The notes under the pieces: generated by a model
The model's database searches: none
Told to the model about the DNA's origin: nothing
The model's input: only the letters and a program-made list of their open reading frames with translations
Origin: an archaeon
GTDB taxonomy: Archaea > Nanobdellota > Nanobdellia > Woesearchaeales > GW2011-AR9
Assembly: GCA_018697095.1 (NCBI GenBank)
Contig: JABHSG010000004.1
Span: forward strand, 124,001 to 188,000
Length of the DNA stretch: 64,000 nt
Direction of reading: 5' to 3'
Made by a program: the position numbers and the translations under genes
Shown here: positions 1 to 9,988 of the stretch, piece after piece
How positions within the stretch are numbered: the stretch's first letter is position 1
Layout: every line of letters begins with the position of its first letter

Positions 1-78
1 GGCGTTCTTATACATCAAAAAGAAGCAGCGCAGTCTTATGATCAATTTTTCAACATAATGTGGAAACAAGCCAAGTAA
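1..78 (+). CDS. C-terminal fragment of a protein ending ...GVLIHQKEAAQSYDQFFNIMWKQAK, possibly TrmB-like regulator (partial at left edge)
   Basis: Open frame 1 from window edge to TAA at 76-78; C-terminal sequence resembles TrmB family tails. Confidence 0.45.
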   Translation, partial: GVLIHQKEAAQSYDQFFNIMWKQAK

Positions 79-208
79 TGATCAGTTCTGTATTCTTTTA
101 TTTCAACCTTTTCTGTGATCAATACAACCTGAAATTAGACTAGGAAGAACCACTGGCCAGTAGTGAATTAACTAAATATTTATAACTGAAGGAGTATTTT
201 GACCTTTT

Positions 209-916
209 ATGACTATAATCATGGATGATCTACTAAATGGACCTAGGTTAGACATGGCGCAGCTAGAAATCCAAGTTGGAAGATGTGAAGGACGTGGACC
301 TGGTGATTATTTTTTAAATCTTGTAGACAAGCAAGGATATGCACGAGTTGGTATTTTTGAATTGAATGCGTCTGGAGAAGGAAGAGTGTATGAAAGATTT
401 CCAGTTCATGGAGTTAGTTTTGGGAGAGGATCCATTGATAGTTATGATGGGTTGATTTCAATTTTAGACGAAGGATTTAATTCATTATCTGATAGATATT
501 TTAATGCATGTGTTCAAGCAGAAGATATTACTTCATCGTTAGCTAAAATAGCATCAGGAGAAGAAAGAACAGTTTTTGGAGTCTCATCAAAAAAGCCAGA
601 AACAAATGGTGATCGTTATTTTTTAGAATTTAAGAGGTTTTCAACTTCATATGATTGGAAAGCAGCGCTTCCAAGTCATCTTTTTGGTCCAACGCACATC
701 TCTGTTGGTAGAGTTGAAACTTCAGACATTCAAGTAAATGTAATTTTAGGTACTACTGATAGCGCTGAAATAAAAAAAAGGATTTCTGCATATCAAACTT
801 TATTTGATCAGTATGGAGTAACTTCTCGTTTTATTACGGATGAAGGTTTAGTTAATACTAACAATGAACCACTTCCTTTAATTATGATGACAACAACTCC
901 TTCATGGGAGATATAA
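209..916 (+). CDS. hypothetical protein (235 aa)
   Basis: Long ORF with AT-rich archaeal codon usage; no motif recognised. Confidence 0.7.
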   Translation: MTIIMDDLLNGPRLDMAQLEIQVGRCEGRGPGDYFLNLVDKQGYARVGIFELNASGEGRVYERFPVHGVSFGRGSIDSYDGLISILDEGFNSLSDRYFNACVQAEDITSSLAKIASGEERTVFGVSSKKPETNGDRYFLEFKRFSTSYDWKAALPSHLFGPTHISVGRVETSDIQVNVILGTTDSAEIKKRISAYQTLFDQYGVTSRFITDEGLVNTNNEPLPLIMMTTTPSWEI

Positions 917-988
917 TCTATTTGTCATACTATGATTTGAGAATAATTGTTCTAAAACCAATAAAAGCAGAACATCCAGTAGATAAAT

Positions 989-1348
989 TCACAGGTTCAA
1001 TTTATGCAATTCATTAATAGAAATAAAATCATCTGCTAAACAATCTAACTCTGGTTGATTTGTTTTTTCAAGAAAATAGATTTTTTTACCAACACCTTTT
1101 GCATATCCAATTTCAACTTTCACAGAATTTCCAAAATAACCTGTTGGATTTACTACTAAAAGTGATTTTGATTTATCTATCTTCTCAAAATGATCTGCAA
1201 CTAGTTTTGGAATCATATCTGGAGTTTCCAATTCCTTAGGTAAATCCATAACTGGCAAAAGGTATGGGATTTTTAATTCATCCAGAATTCTTGCTACTTC
1301 TTCTATTTCCTTTTTAAATTTTATACTTGCACTTATACAAACAACCAT
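989..1348 (-). CDS. nucleoside 2-deoxyribosyltransferase-like / Rossmann nucleotide-binding small protein
   Basis: CISASIKF...VVNPTGYFGNSVKVEIGYAKGVGKKIYFLEK resembles the deoxyribosyltransferase-like fold. Confidence 0.55.
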   Translation of the reverse strand: MVVCISASIKFKKEIEEVARILDELKIPYLLPVMDLPKELETPDMIPKLVADHFEKIDKSKSLLVVNPTGYFGNSVKVEIGYAKGVGKKIYFLEKTNQPELDCLADDFISINELHKLNL

Positions 1349-1413
1349 GATACTATGAATTGCTTAAGTATAAATAAATCTTCCTTTGTATGTCAACAGA
1401 TAATTTAGTTCAA

Positions 1414-1902
1414 CTACCTAATTGTAGCTTGATATCTTCGACCTTGCACTAAGTGAAATTCTGTTCTATAAGTGATACTAGGATCTAAGGTATCTACTTC
1501 AACAACTGTCAATGGTCTATCTCTTTTCAATACATCATGAGAATCAGGTACTGCTCGCATAAGTAAATGATTTCGTGGGGTTCTATGATTTGTACTAAGG
1601 CCATGTGTTGATTTGTAAATCCCCCCTGATTGTTTAGATGGGTTCATTGGGTCCAAAGGAAAATCATCTGCTGGTCCAACAATTGCAGCAAGACCAGAAA
1701 ACGGAACATCGTGTGCTTCATTAAAATCCCTTGCATCTGCTTCAGATGGGGCTTTTTTAATCCCTGTTGCAAAATAAGCACCAAGTGGAGCTCTTTGAGT
1801 TCCTTGCGTAAAATTAGCGTCAATTCGCTCCCTTATCTGTCTAGCTGAATAGGTATCAAGTCCAGTCATTATATCTAATTGAAAGTCAGTTTGAGGTTCC
1901 AT
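1414..1902 (-). CDS. hypothetical protein
   Basis: 162-aa ORF, no recognised motif. Confidence 0.6.
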   Translation of the reverse strand: MEPQTDFQLDIMTGLDTYSARQIRERIDANFTQGTQRAPLGAYFATGIKKAPSEADARDFNEAHDVPFSGLAAIVGPADDFPLDPMNPSKQSGGIYKSTHGLSTNHRTPRNHLLMRAVPDSHDVLKRDRPLTVVEVDTLDPSITYRTEFHLVQGRRYQATIR

Positions 1903-2027
1903 TCAAATTTGAAAAATTGCCCATTTATAACTATTTCGTTAGGGGATTATCTGTTATACTAGGCTTTGAGACTTACTGCGAGCAAAAAAGAAGTATAAAC
2001 AAATAATCCTAGGGTCAATTTATAAAT

Positions 2028-2630
2028 TTGGCTAAAACAGACATTTTTATGAGTGACAAAAAAGATGATCTAACTGCCATAGTAGAAGGATCTACACCAG
2101 GAAAAGATTCTATTCATCATGCTGTAATTCATACTGAACTAGGCGACATTTGCCTTGAGTTATATGCAAGTCAAGCCCCAGTCACTGTATCTAATTTCGA
2201 AAGACTTGTTGCAGATGGAGCATATAATCATTCTAGTTTTTATAGGACAGTTCACGATGATAACCAACCTGATGATGCTACTAAAATAAATGTTATTCAA
2301 GGTGGTTTAAGGGGTACAGAAAGGGAAGGAAAATACCCTTGCATAAGTCATGAAACTACCGATAAAACTGGAGTTAAAAATCTAGATGGGGTGATCGCAA
2401 TGGCTAGGCTTAAACCAGGGTCAGCTTCCAGTGAATTTTTCATATGCATTGGTGATCAACCTGGGCTTGATTATGAAGGGTCCCGTAATCCAGATGGACA
2501 GGGGTTTGCTGCATTCGGAAAGGTTACTAGTGGTATGGAAATAGTTAGAACAATTCAGCGTAGTGGTGATGAAGGACAGTACCTAACCAACCCAATAAAA
2601 ATATACAACATAGAATTAATTGATCAATAG
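2028..2630 (+). CDS. cyclophilin-type peptidyl-prolyl cis-trans isomerase (ATG at 2049 is a likelier start than TTG at 2028)
   Basis: HTELGDICLELYASQAPVTVSNFERLV...FYRTVHD...VIQGG...ASSEFFICIGDQPGLD cyclophilin motifs. Confidence 0.93.
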   Translation: MAKTDIFMSDKKDDLTAIVEGSTPGKDSIHHAVIHTELGDICLELYASQAPVTVSNFERLVADGAYNHSSFYRTVHDDNQPDDATKINVIQGGLRGTEREGKYPCISHETTDKTGVKNLDGVIAMARLKPGSASSEFFICIGDQPGLDYEGSRNPDGQGFAAFGKVTSGMEIVRTIQRSGDEGQYLTNPIKIYNIELIDQ

Positions 2631-2640
2631 ATATGTTCTC

Positions 2641-3633
2641 TCATTTACTCTTTCGTTTCACAAACTTGCTACAAAAAGGCACATACACAAACCTTTCTTC
2701 ATCTTCACCCAGCATTATTTCAAACACCATCATAGAGATAGAACAAACCATAAGTGGTGTTAATGTCACTTGTAACTCTTTGTAGTTACTTACATCCTCA
2801 ACACTAAATTCAATTTTGATTTTTTTCTTTTTCACTAAATTCTTTTCTTGCAGAGCAACCAACTTCTTAGTTAGTGATTTAGCTTCTTGAGCCCATTTAT
2901 ACTTGATATCAAAAGTTTTAGCATTTTTTTCTTTAGATTCAGCTGACCCAATTTTGAAAGAAATGTTGAATTCTTTTTCATGTAACTCTTTGTACTTTTG
3001 CGCAGCGTGTGTTTCACGAATAGAAATTAATTCTTTGATTCGCTTGAAATGTAATATCTCTTCTGCGTTTATATCATCTTTAGCACTTGTTTTAACATTT
3101 CTTGATGCTAAGCTAACGATATTTTTAACTTGTACTTCCCCACTTGAAACTTCAGAGCATCGATTAAACAAAACTTCACCACTAGGAGTGCACCAATTTT
3201 TAGTAAAAGTCAAAGCTAATAGTTTTTTAGTAGATCCATGTTCACCTTGAATTCCAAGTTCAAATAAAACGTAATTAGCATCTACCTCTGCTTCATGTAA
3301 CCTAAACTCTTTATGATTTGGATTAATTTCTACAAACCTATCATGTACTGATTCCAAATCACTATTTTGGTGATTAAATTTTAAATTACTAACAATTGGT
3401 TTTCTAAAAAATTCAATTACTAAATTATACAGTACATCTCCAAGTTCTGATTGTAAATCACCTAAGTCTTCATGAATCAAAAAATAAGATTTCTTTTTGC
3501 TTTTTAATTCTAATAATTTTTTGTGTTTATCATCCCAAGTGATTGAATATTTGTAGGATTTTATAGTGAAATCAATTTTATGCATAGCTAGATACGCTTC
3601 AAATAATTCCCGAAATTCATTTGCACTAATCAT
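2641..3633 (-). CDS. hypothetical partner protein of SNF2 helicase, translationally coupled
   Basis: ATGATTAG overlap (start 3633) with the stop of the upstream SNF2 gene; no recognised domain. Confidence 0.7.
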   Translation of the reverse strand: MISANEFRELFEAYLAMHKIDFTIKSYKYSITWDDKHKKLLELKSKKKSYFLIHEDLGDLQSELGDVLYNLVIEFFRKPIVSNLKFNHQNSDLESVHDRFVEINPNHKEFRLHEAEVDANYVLFELGIQGEHGSTKKLLALTFTKNWCTPSGEVLFNRCSEVSSGEVQVKNIVSLASRNVKTSAKDDINAEEILHFKRIKELISIRETHAAQKYKELHEKEFNISFKIGSAESKEKNAKTFDIKYKWAQEAKSLTKKLVALQEKNLVKKKKIKIEFSVEDVSNYKELQVTLTPLMVCSISMMVFEIMLGEDEERFVYVPFCSKFVKRKSK

Positions 3634-5428
3634 CTTTATCAAAGAGCATGGTGTCAAATGCTTTTACCTCATTAACTTTTTTACGTGCAGCTTCAATTTC
3701 AACAAATACGCTAGCTTTTGATTTTTTATCTTCATCATCGAATTGTTCAATGTAAGTACTAAACACACTTTTTTCAATACTTGCTTTTTCAGGTATTTGT
3801 GAAAGTACTAAATCCATCTCTCCAATAGAAAGTTCAAATAGTTTTAGTTTACTGTATAATCGATCTAAGATGTAAGACTCAATAGTATCTTTTACTGCGA
3901 TGTTGTGTACTTGAACTGTTTGCGTTTGCCCAATTCTGTGTACACGTCCAATTCTTTGTTCAACACGCATTGGGTTCCATGGCAAATCATAATTAACAAT
4001 GATGTGCGAGAATTGTAAGTTACGCCCTTCACTTCCAGCATCAGTACAAATTAAGATTTGTTTGTCTGCGCGAAATTCATTTATTGCCTGTTCTTTTTGC
4101 GCTGGGTTCATTTTTCCGTTAAATAATGACACTGAGTATCCAGCGACCGCCATCTCCATAGCAAGAACCTTTTGGCTGTCTAGAAAGCTAGTAAATAACA
4201 CTACTTTTTCTTTACCAATTTTTTTAAGGACCTTCAGGAGCCTTTGAATCTTTGAATCCATTCCAACACTATTTCCTATCTCTAACAAATGATCAATCAT
4301 TCTAATGTCTTCATCTTTTTCAAGACTTAGTTTGTATCTTTCAAGTGCTTTAATTCCAGTATATTTAGCGCTGGTCATTTGTCTTGAAAGCATTATTAGT
4401 GAGAAAGTTAAAAGGCCACGACGTTTGTAGTCTTTTGCCATTTTTGCTAAGTCTTCACTGCTCAAATCAGACTCTTCAGTATCACCTTCTATCTTCAAAG
4501 AATCTACTGGTTCTAAGTTTTGCAGTGCGTTGTATCTTTTTTTAATAAAAGAAAATACTTGCTTGTGCCAGTTCTTTTCATCAATACTGTAATCTAAGTA
4601 GTGGCTACTGATTTTACGTTTTGCAAATTTGATTTTTGTTTCTTTTCGCAAGGTTCTGATCATAATCTTTTTTAGTTTTTCTTTGAGTCCAGAATTTGTT
4701 TTCAAATTCAATCCTTTGCTGTCTTGCAAATATGATTCTTCAAAAACTTTTTTTGTACCTAAAAATCCAGGGTGTAATAAATTCAGAAGTGACCATAATT
4801 CAAAAGCGTTATTTTGTACTGGTGTTGCACTAAGGCCAATAGTTCTTTTCACAGTCATACTCTTAACCAGTTTGTAATTTTTAGTTTGAGGATTTTTTAG
4901 TTTGTGTACTTCATCTATTACTAGTAGGTCCCATGTAATTTTATTGATTGCCTGTTGGTGCCTTGGAGTTTTGGCTGTGTCAATAGAAGCAATGATTAAA
5001 TCATTTTTTTCATAATCACTTGGGTCACTTGCAATTGTAAAATCTTCACTAAATTTTGAACGTAATTCTTCTTGCCATTGAAACTTTAATGAAGATGGAA
5101 CTAAGATAATTACCTTGTGAACCATTTTTCTAACAAGTAATTCTTTGATGATCATAGCTGTGGAGATAGTTTTCCCAAGCCCAACTTCATCTGCAATAAT
5201 TACTCTATTTGGAAAATCCTGTAAAACTCTTAATGCATTATTGACTTGAAAGTCTAATGTTTGGATTTTATCAGAATATGTGGATTTAGCTAGTAGTTCG
5301 TTTATTGATGATTCAAAACAGTTATAGTGCACTAGCTGTGACAATGCGCAATGCTTAGCGCTAGCGTAGTTGTTCACTGCAGTTTTGCTTAACTCCTGCA
5401 CTTGGGTACTCTTTACTGTTTGTTTCAT
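3626..5428 (-). CDS. SNF2/RapA-like DEAD/H-box helicase
   Basis: ADEVGLGKT Walker A, VIDEVHKLKN (DEVH) Walker B, GLSATPVQN, GSEGRNLQFSHIIVNYDLPWNPMRVEQRIGRVHRIGQ. Confidence 0.95.
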   Translation of the reverse strand: MKQTVKSTQVQELSKTAVNNYASAKHCALSQLVHYNCFESSINELLAKSTYSDKIQTLDFQVNNALRVLQDFPNRVIIADEVGLGKTISTAMIIKELLVRKMVHKVIILVPSSLKFQWQEELRSKFSEDFTIASDPSDYEKNDLIIASIDTAKTPRHQQAINKITWDLLVIDEVHKLKNPQTKNYKLVKSMTVKRTIGLSATPVQNNAFELWSLLNLLHPGFLGTKKVFEESYLQDSKGLNLKTNSGLKEKLKKIMIRTLRKETKIKFAKRKISSHYLDYSIDEKNWHKQVFSFIKKRYNALQNLEPVDSLKIEGDTEESDLSSEDLAKMAKDYKRRGLLTFSLIMLSRQMTSAKYTGIKALERYKLSLEKDEDIRMIDHLLEIGNSVGMDSKIQRLLKVLKKIGKEKVVLFTSFLDSQKVLAMEMAVAGYSVSLFNGKMNPAQKEQAINEFRADKQILICTDAGSEGRNLQFSHIIVNYDLPWNPMRVEQRIGRVHRIGQTQTVQVHNIAVKDTIESYILDRLYSKLKLFELSIGEMDLVLSQIPEKASIEKSVFSTYIEQFDDEDKKSKASVFVEIEAARKKVNEVKAFDTMLFDKDD

Positions 5429-5542
5429 TTGGTACTAGAATTGTTTAGAAGTACTATGCTAAAGTGCCTGTGTTTTATAAAAATAACGTTAACTTATTCA
5501 TTTTGGGCAATATATACTCATTCCACCAAACAGAATTATCTA

Positions 5543-6391
5543 TTATCTTTCTCTGATAAAAGAAAGCGCTTGCTCAAAGGTTTCTGCATACATTCCTTTT
5601 GGATGAGCATTCATGTAATCAATTTCATATCCTACAGCTGCAGGAGTATTTGTAAGAACACCAGCGAATCCCTTGTGTAAAGGTAATACTAAATCTAGTT
5701 CAAAGTTATCTCCAACCATAACACCTTTTGATGGGTCTGGGCAAATTCTTTCAAGAACAGCATTGTATAACTTTCTTCGTAATAAGGCCTGCCTAACTAA
5801 GCCAGGGATATTTACTCCTACAGGAACATTTGTAAAACTAGGATCAATTAGATATTTTCTAGCCATACCTATAACTGGAATGTTTGAAAAACCATTATCT
5901 TCTAATGCTTTTTCAATAGCAGCAGTTCCTGAGTTTGATACTATAGTCACATTATAACCAACTTGTAATAATCCTTCAACAAAACGTTTTGCGCCATCTC
6001 TAAAAACAATATTTTTTTCTCCATATGCAGCTAAATGACACTTGTTTGTAAGTTCACCAGCTTGCTTTTCATTAGGCACATAACTTGGAGATAACATTCC
6101 TTCAAACCTTCCTTCTCTTAATCTTTTAAGCAAATCAGTATGTGAAGCTGTGTTAAATGCAAATGGATCAGAATTAATTGGTGCAACAATATGGCCTGCT
6201 AGTTCCCATCCTTTATTTGGATCTGCTCGCAGTTCTGTTTGAACGATTCCTAATGCCCTAGCATAACTACTTGGGTCAATTCCTAATGCTTCAATGAATA
6301 ACCTTTCATATTCAGGAAAAAATCCACCTAAGCTAGCTTCAGAATCAGTAAGAGTTCCGTCAAAATCACAAATTACAGTATCAATTGTCAT
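5543..6391 (-). CDS. HAD-family hydrolase
   Basis: VICDFDGTLTDSE motif I, VGDNFELDLVLP motif IV. Confidence 0.85.
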   Translation of the reverse strand: MTIDTVICDFDGTLTDSEASLGGFFPEYERLFIEALGIDPSSYARALGIVQTELRADPNKGWELAGHIVAPINSDPFAFNTASHTDLLKRLREGRFEGMLSPSYVPNEKQAGELTNKCHLAAYGEKNIVFRDGAKRFVEGLLQVGYNVTIVSNSGTAAIEKALEDNGFSNIPVIGMARKYLIDPSFTNVPVGVNIPGLVRQALLRRKLYNAVLERICPDPSKGVMVGDNFELDLVLPLHKGFAGVLTNTPAAVGYEIDYMNAHPKGMYAETFEQALSFIRER

Positions 6392-6496
6392 AGTATTATT
6401 TTCCTAAGTTTCAATAGATTTTATTTGCCTCTTTAAAAGCATTTATACTAAAACATATGAATAAACAACAAGCAAACTAAGCAAAGCAACTTAGTT

Positions 6497-6560
6497 AGGT
6501 GACCACTCATCTGAAATCTTCGCTTTTAGGTGAGCACCAAACCATAAAAGGTGGTCACCT
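6497..6560. ncRNA. candidate structured RNA element (three-way junction) between two minus-strand genes
   Basis: Outer AGGTGAC/GTCACCT, inner CTCATCT/AGGTGAG (one GU) and CACC/GGTG stems. Confidence 0.4.
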
Positions 6561-6622
6561 GAATTTTCTCAGACAAATCCTAAAAAAAGTAAAGCAGCTA
6601 ATAAACCAGAATCAATTAGTTA

Positions 6623-7348
6623 TCACCTATCTTGTCTTCTAACTTGATTAAGAATTTCTTTCCCTCTAAAAACAACATTATAACTAACGCCATAATGATT
6701 CAATCTTTGAATTAATCCAAATTTATCATCTACATGGTTTTGGCCAACAACCATCAGTGCAGAACCTAAATCTGCTTTGCTTGGAAAAACTTTATCCACT
6801 AGCCAATGCAATTCTCTATCTTGTTGTTCAATATCACTTAAACTACGATCAATCCCCATCAATCTATCATGTTGTATTAAGGTGTATGGTAAAAAATCAT
6901 TATCTAAATATACAAGATCTAATCCTTTATTTTTTGCATATTCACCAAGTGGATTCAATGTGAGAGAAGAACCCTCAGTAAATAATAAATTATATCCTCT
7001 TGAAGTAATTAATTCAAATTCTTCAGAAAACATTCTTGCTACAAAACGCATTTGTGTAGCAATTTCTTTTTCAAGATCAAATTCAGGTTCATCTGGGCAT
7101 ATTAATTCAGCCTTCATTTTTTCAACAACTTTTTCATCACTAAAATCAATTTTTCCAATTAGATATTTTGCCCATTGATCTAATTGTGATTCATCAGCAA
7201 ATAAATGTGGTTCATTATTATTTATCCTAATAAAATTATTTGCTAGTGTGGATAGATCATATCTTTTCAGATCTACTAAAGAAATAATTGTCCTAAGAAC
7301 ATTAGTTGGGTGAATCTCTCCAACAATGTCTAATGTATTTTGTTGCAT
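6623..7348 (-). CDS. hypothetical; weak resemblance to TraB/ChaN/EreA-like fold proteins
   Basis: GEIHPTN near N-terminus, FTEGS, LMVVGQNHVDDKFGL. Confidence 0.4.
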   Translation of the reverse strand: MQQNTLDIVGEIHPTNVLRTIISLVDLKRYDLSTLANNFIRINNNEPHLFADESQLDQWAKYLIGKIDFSDEKVVEKMKAELICPDEPEFDLEKEIATQMRFVARMFSEEFELITSRGYNLLFTEGSSLTLNPLGEYAKNKGLDLVYLDNDFLPYTLIQHDRLMGIDRSLSDIEQQDRELHWLVDKVFPSKADLGSALMVVGQNHVDDKFGLIQRLNHYGVSYNVVFRGKEILNQVRRQDR

Positions 7349-7494
7349 TGGTCAATACCTGTTTAACCATTAAACCCATCTTATCCCTTCAAACAGAACC
7401 TACTTTTTAACTTTAAGCACATAAAGACCAAGAATCCCTGAATCAGGAAATTTAAATACTTTTATTAGGTAAACAAATAAACTAACAATAACAA

Positions 7495-7947
7495 ATGAAA
7501 TCTAAAGAAATGTTAACATTCTGGCTCTTTTTGTTTTCTTACTCTTTGACGATTTTTCTAAGCATTCAAAATTATTTGAAAACAAAAAAACTAATCCCTA
7601 TATTTCTAATCCTTTTAGTTGTAGGATTATCTTTAAGACTTTATACAAAAAAACTTCTTGGTAAACATTTTAGTATCAATATCATAATTCATAAAGATCA
7701 CAAAATTATCCAAAATGGAATTTACAAATACATTAGGCACCCTATGTATCTATCAAACATTCTCATATTCATGAGTATTCCAGGATTTTTTTCATCATAT
7801 TATGGTATTTTATCAACAATTATTTTAATAATTCCAACAACAATTCTTAGAATAGAAATTGAAGAAAAACATCTAAAACATCAATGTAAAAAAGAATATC
7901 AAAAATATCAACAGCGTACTTCTAAATTAATCCCTTTCATTTACTAA
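7495..7947 (+). CDS. isoprenylcysteine carboxyl methyltransferase (ICMT)-like membrane methyltransferase
   Basis: NGIYKYIRHPMYLSNILIFM...RIEIEEKHL with TM segments. Confidence 0.85.
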   Translation: MKSKEMLTFWLFLFSYSLTIFLSIQNYLKTKKLIPIFLILLVVGLSLRLYTKKLLGKHFSINIIIHKDHKIIQNGIYKYIRHPMYLSNILIFMSIPGFFSSYYGILSTIILIIPTTILRIEIEEKHLKHQCKKEYQKYQQRTSKLIPFIY

Positions 7948-8039
7948 ATTTAAAGTTCACTTATAATCTCAACAAAATTAATCCTAATTAGACCATTTTT
8001 TGTCAATATCCTTATAAAAAGTAAATCCGCTTAAACATT

Positions 8040-8606
8040 ATGAGTTTAGTGAAAATTCTTTGTGATAGTGTGAATTTGATGAATAGGTTATCAACTAGTG
8101 GAACTTTAGGTTCTGGAACTAAGGCTCACTTAATTTTAGGAGCTGGGAAAGGGCTAGAAGATAAAAGAAAACTTAGTGCTGCATTATTATCTTATCCACG
8201 TTTATGTTATGAATTAGCTTTTTTGATGGGGTCAACAGCCCATTTTAATATGGCTTTAGAATTAGAAGAAGAGATTGGGCCAGTAAAAAAGCCAGGAGTG
8301 CACTATTTACGTGAAGACCAAGGTGGTCTTGAGCTTGATTATACTTCGTTTGGCGGAAGTGGCAAAACTTTTGACGATTTTTTTGAATGGAAATCTTGGA
8401 GACATTTAACCCTGCGTCATAGTGATTGGTCCGAAGATAGTTTTACTACTTATTCTAGTTTAAAATTTGGTAGACGTAATCTATTTGCAAACAGAAGGTT
8501 CACTGAAGGTAATGAAATTGGTAGAACTGGATTCAAAGTAACCTCAATAATTTCTTCTTCTAATTCAGCAAGTTACAGATTTAAATATGGAGTAGCTCGT
8601 ATTTAG
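8040..8606 (+). CDS. hypothetical protein
   Basis: 188-aa ORF. Confidence 0.6.
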   Translation: MSLVKILCDSVNLMNRLSTSGTLGSGTKAHLILGAGKGLEDKRKLSAALLSYPRLCYELAFLMGSTAHFNMALELEEEIGPVKKPGVHYLREDQGGLELDYTSFGGSGKTFDDFFEWKSWRHLTLRHSDWSEDSFTTYSSLKFGRRNLFANRRFTEGNEIGRTGFKVTSIISSSNSASYRFKYGVARI

Positions 8607-9193
8607 TAATCACTAAATATATTTGCCTTTGTTATACTAAACCCATACTGACTCATTTGACCAGGTGTGCGTGTACAATTCCAATCCTCAGGTGGTAATA
8701 AATCTATAACATCAATATATTCTCTCATACCCCCCATTACTATGTCTGTTGCTTCATCAGGATCTCCAAATTCTTCACATGCATATCTTGCTTCTGCAAA
8801 ATAGTCAAGCATTAAATCACAAAGATCTGTTGTTGTCCACGAACCTTCTTTGCAATACATAGATTGTTCACGGAATTCTTTATCATATACAAATAATGAT
8901 TCAGAAGGAATTTGGGTTTCTTCTTCCAGAGTTTCTAAACCACTATCGTATCCAGGATCATCATTGATCTGCACCCCATCATCTAACCCATTATCATATT
9001 CAGATCCAGTACCAAACACAGTTTTAATAGAGTCACCTGTACTTTCATTATCACTAATGTCTAAAGGTACTTGTTGAGAATAATTCCCACTAGAATTTAC
9101 TGGTTTACTACAATCGGTCATTAAGTATGAACCAACACCAACTGCAGCTACTATAGCTACTAAAGCGCCAATACGAGTTTTGTTAGGAGTCAT
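8603..9193 (-). CDS. membrane-anchored/exported hypothetical protein
   Basis: N-terminal hydrophobic segment TRIGALVAIVAAVGVGSYLM followed by polar domain. Confidence 0.65.
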   Translation of the reverse strand: MTPNKTRIGALVAIVAAVGVGSYLMTDCSKPVNSSGNYSQQVPLDISDNESTGDSIKTVFGTGSEYDNGLDDGVQINDDPGYDSGLETLEEETQIPSESLFVYDKEFREQSMYCKEGSWTTTDLCDLMLDYFAEARYACEEFGDPDEATDIVMGGMREYIDVIDLLPPEDWNCTRTPGQMSQYGFSITKANIFSDY

Positions 9194-9237
9194 TGTCTTT
9201 TAATTTGATAAAATACTAAGAAAAAATAAAAAAATTA

Positions 9238-9735
9238 TTAATTAACTAGGTAATTAAGGAAAGATCCTGGGTTACTTAATGTAAAACATCCAGCTGTGTC
9301 TTCAAAAATTTCTTGATTTAATTCACTTTGCTGAATTTTTGCAAGTTCAACTTCTTCTAAATATCTGTCATAACATGCACTTCTATCACTATCAGTTAAA
9401 TCTGTATTTTTGCAACTAGTTACGGTGTCTCCAGTCATCCAGTATGAAACACAGCCAATACATTCTTCGTAGTTTCTTGTAGCAGTAGCACGCGCACTTT
9501 CATAATCTGATTGTGCTCTTGATAATCGTCTTTCTTGTTCTTTACACTCATCACTATTTGTTTGTTCTTCTTCTGCAACATCTTCAGGGTCATCGCTTTC
9601 TGTATCTTCGCCACCATCTTCGCCTGGCGTAGTTGTTGTTCCATCTCCAGGAATTACTGGAGTATCTGCTAGTACGATTGTGCTTAAAAGCAAAGCCACC
9701 AAAATAATTAATGTTGGGATAATATTTTTTCTCAT
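9238..9735 (-). CDS. secreted acidic hypothetical protein with conserved-looking cysteines
   Basis: Signal peptide MRKNIIPTLIILVALLLSTIVLADT, then acidic linker and helical Cys-containing domain. Confidence 0.7.
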   Translation of the reverse strand: MRKNIIPTLIILVALLLSTIVLADTPVIPGDGTTTTPGEDGGEDTESDDPEDVAEEEQTNSDECKEQERRLSRAQSDYESARATATRNYEECIGCVSYWMTGDTVTSCKNTDLTDSDRSACYDRYLEEVELAKIQQSELNQEIFEDTAGCFTLSNPGSFLNYLVN

Positions 9736-9819
9736 GTTAATTCACCTATCTATTATTATATCTGAAGAACAATTATATCGCCCTCCAATAGTTTATATTC
9801 TATTTTTGGGCTGTTTTAA

Positions 9820-9889
9820 GAAAGTCAATTTGCTTTCAGGTTGTTAATGCAGCCAACCTTTGCATAGGAGCTCAAAATTAGCTCTTTTT
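9820..9889 (+). ncRNA. candidate small structured RNA with terminal hairpin and T-run
   Basis: Hairpins GAAAG/CTTTC, AGGTTG/CAACCT and GAGCT/AGCTC followed by TTTTT; TTTATATT box about 25-30 nt upstream. Confidence 0.35.
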
Positions 9890-9988
9890 AAAAAGATATA
9901 GTGAGATTTAACATTATTCCAAGAAATGAATATTAAAAAATATCAATGAAATAAAAACAATCTTCGTAATGAACAAAATAAAAAAATT

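Noticed and set aside
2641-5428. Complete DISARM/BREX defence system
   Set aside because: Only the SNF2 helicase is present; no methyltransferase, PLD, DUF1998 or phosphatase genes nearby.
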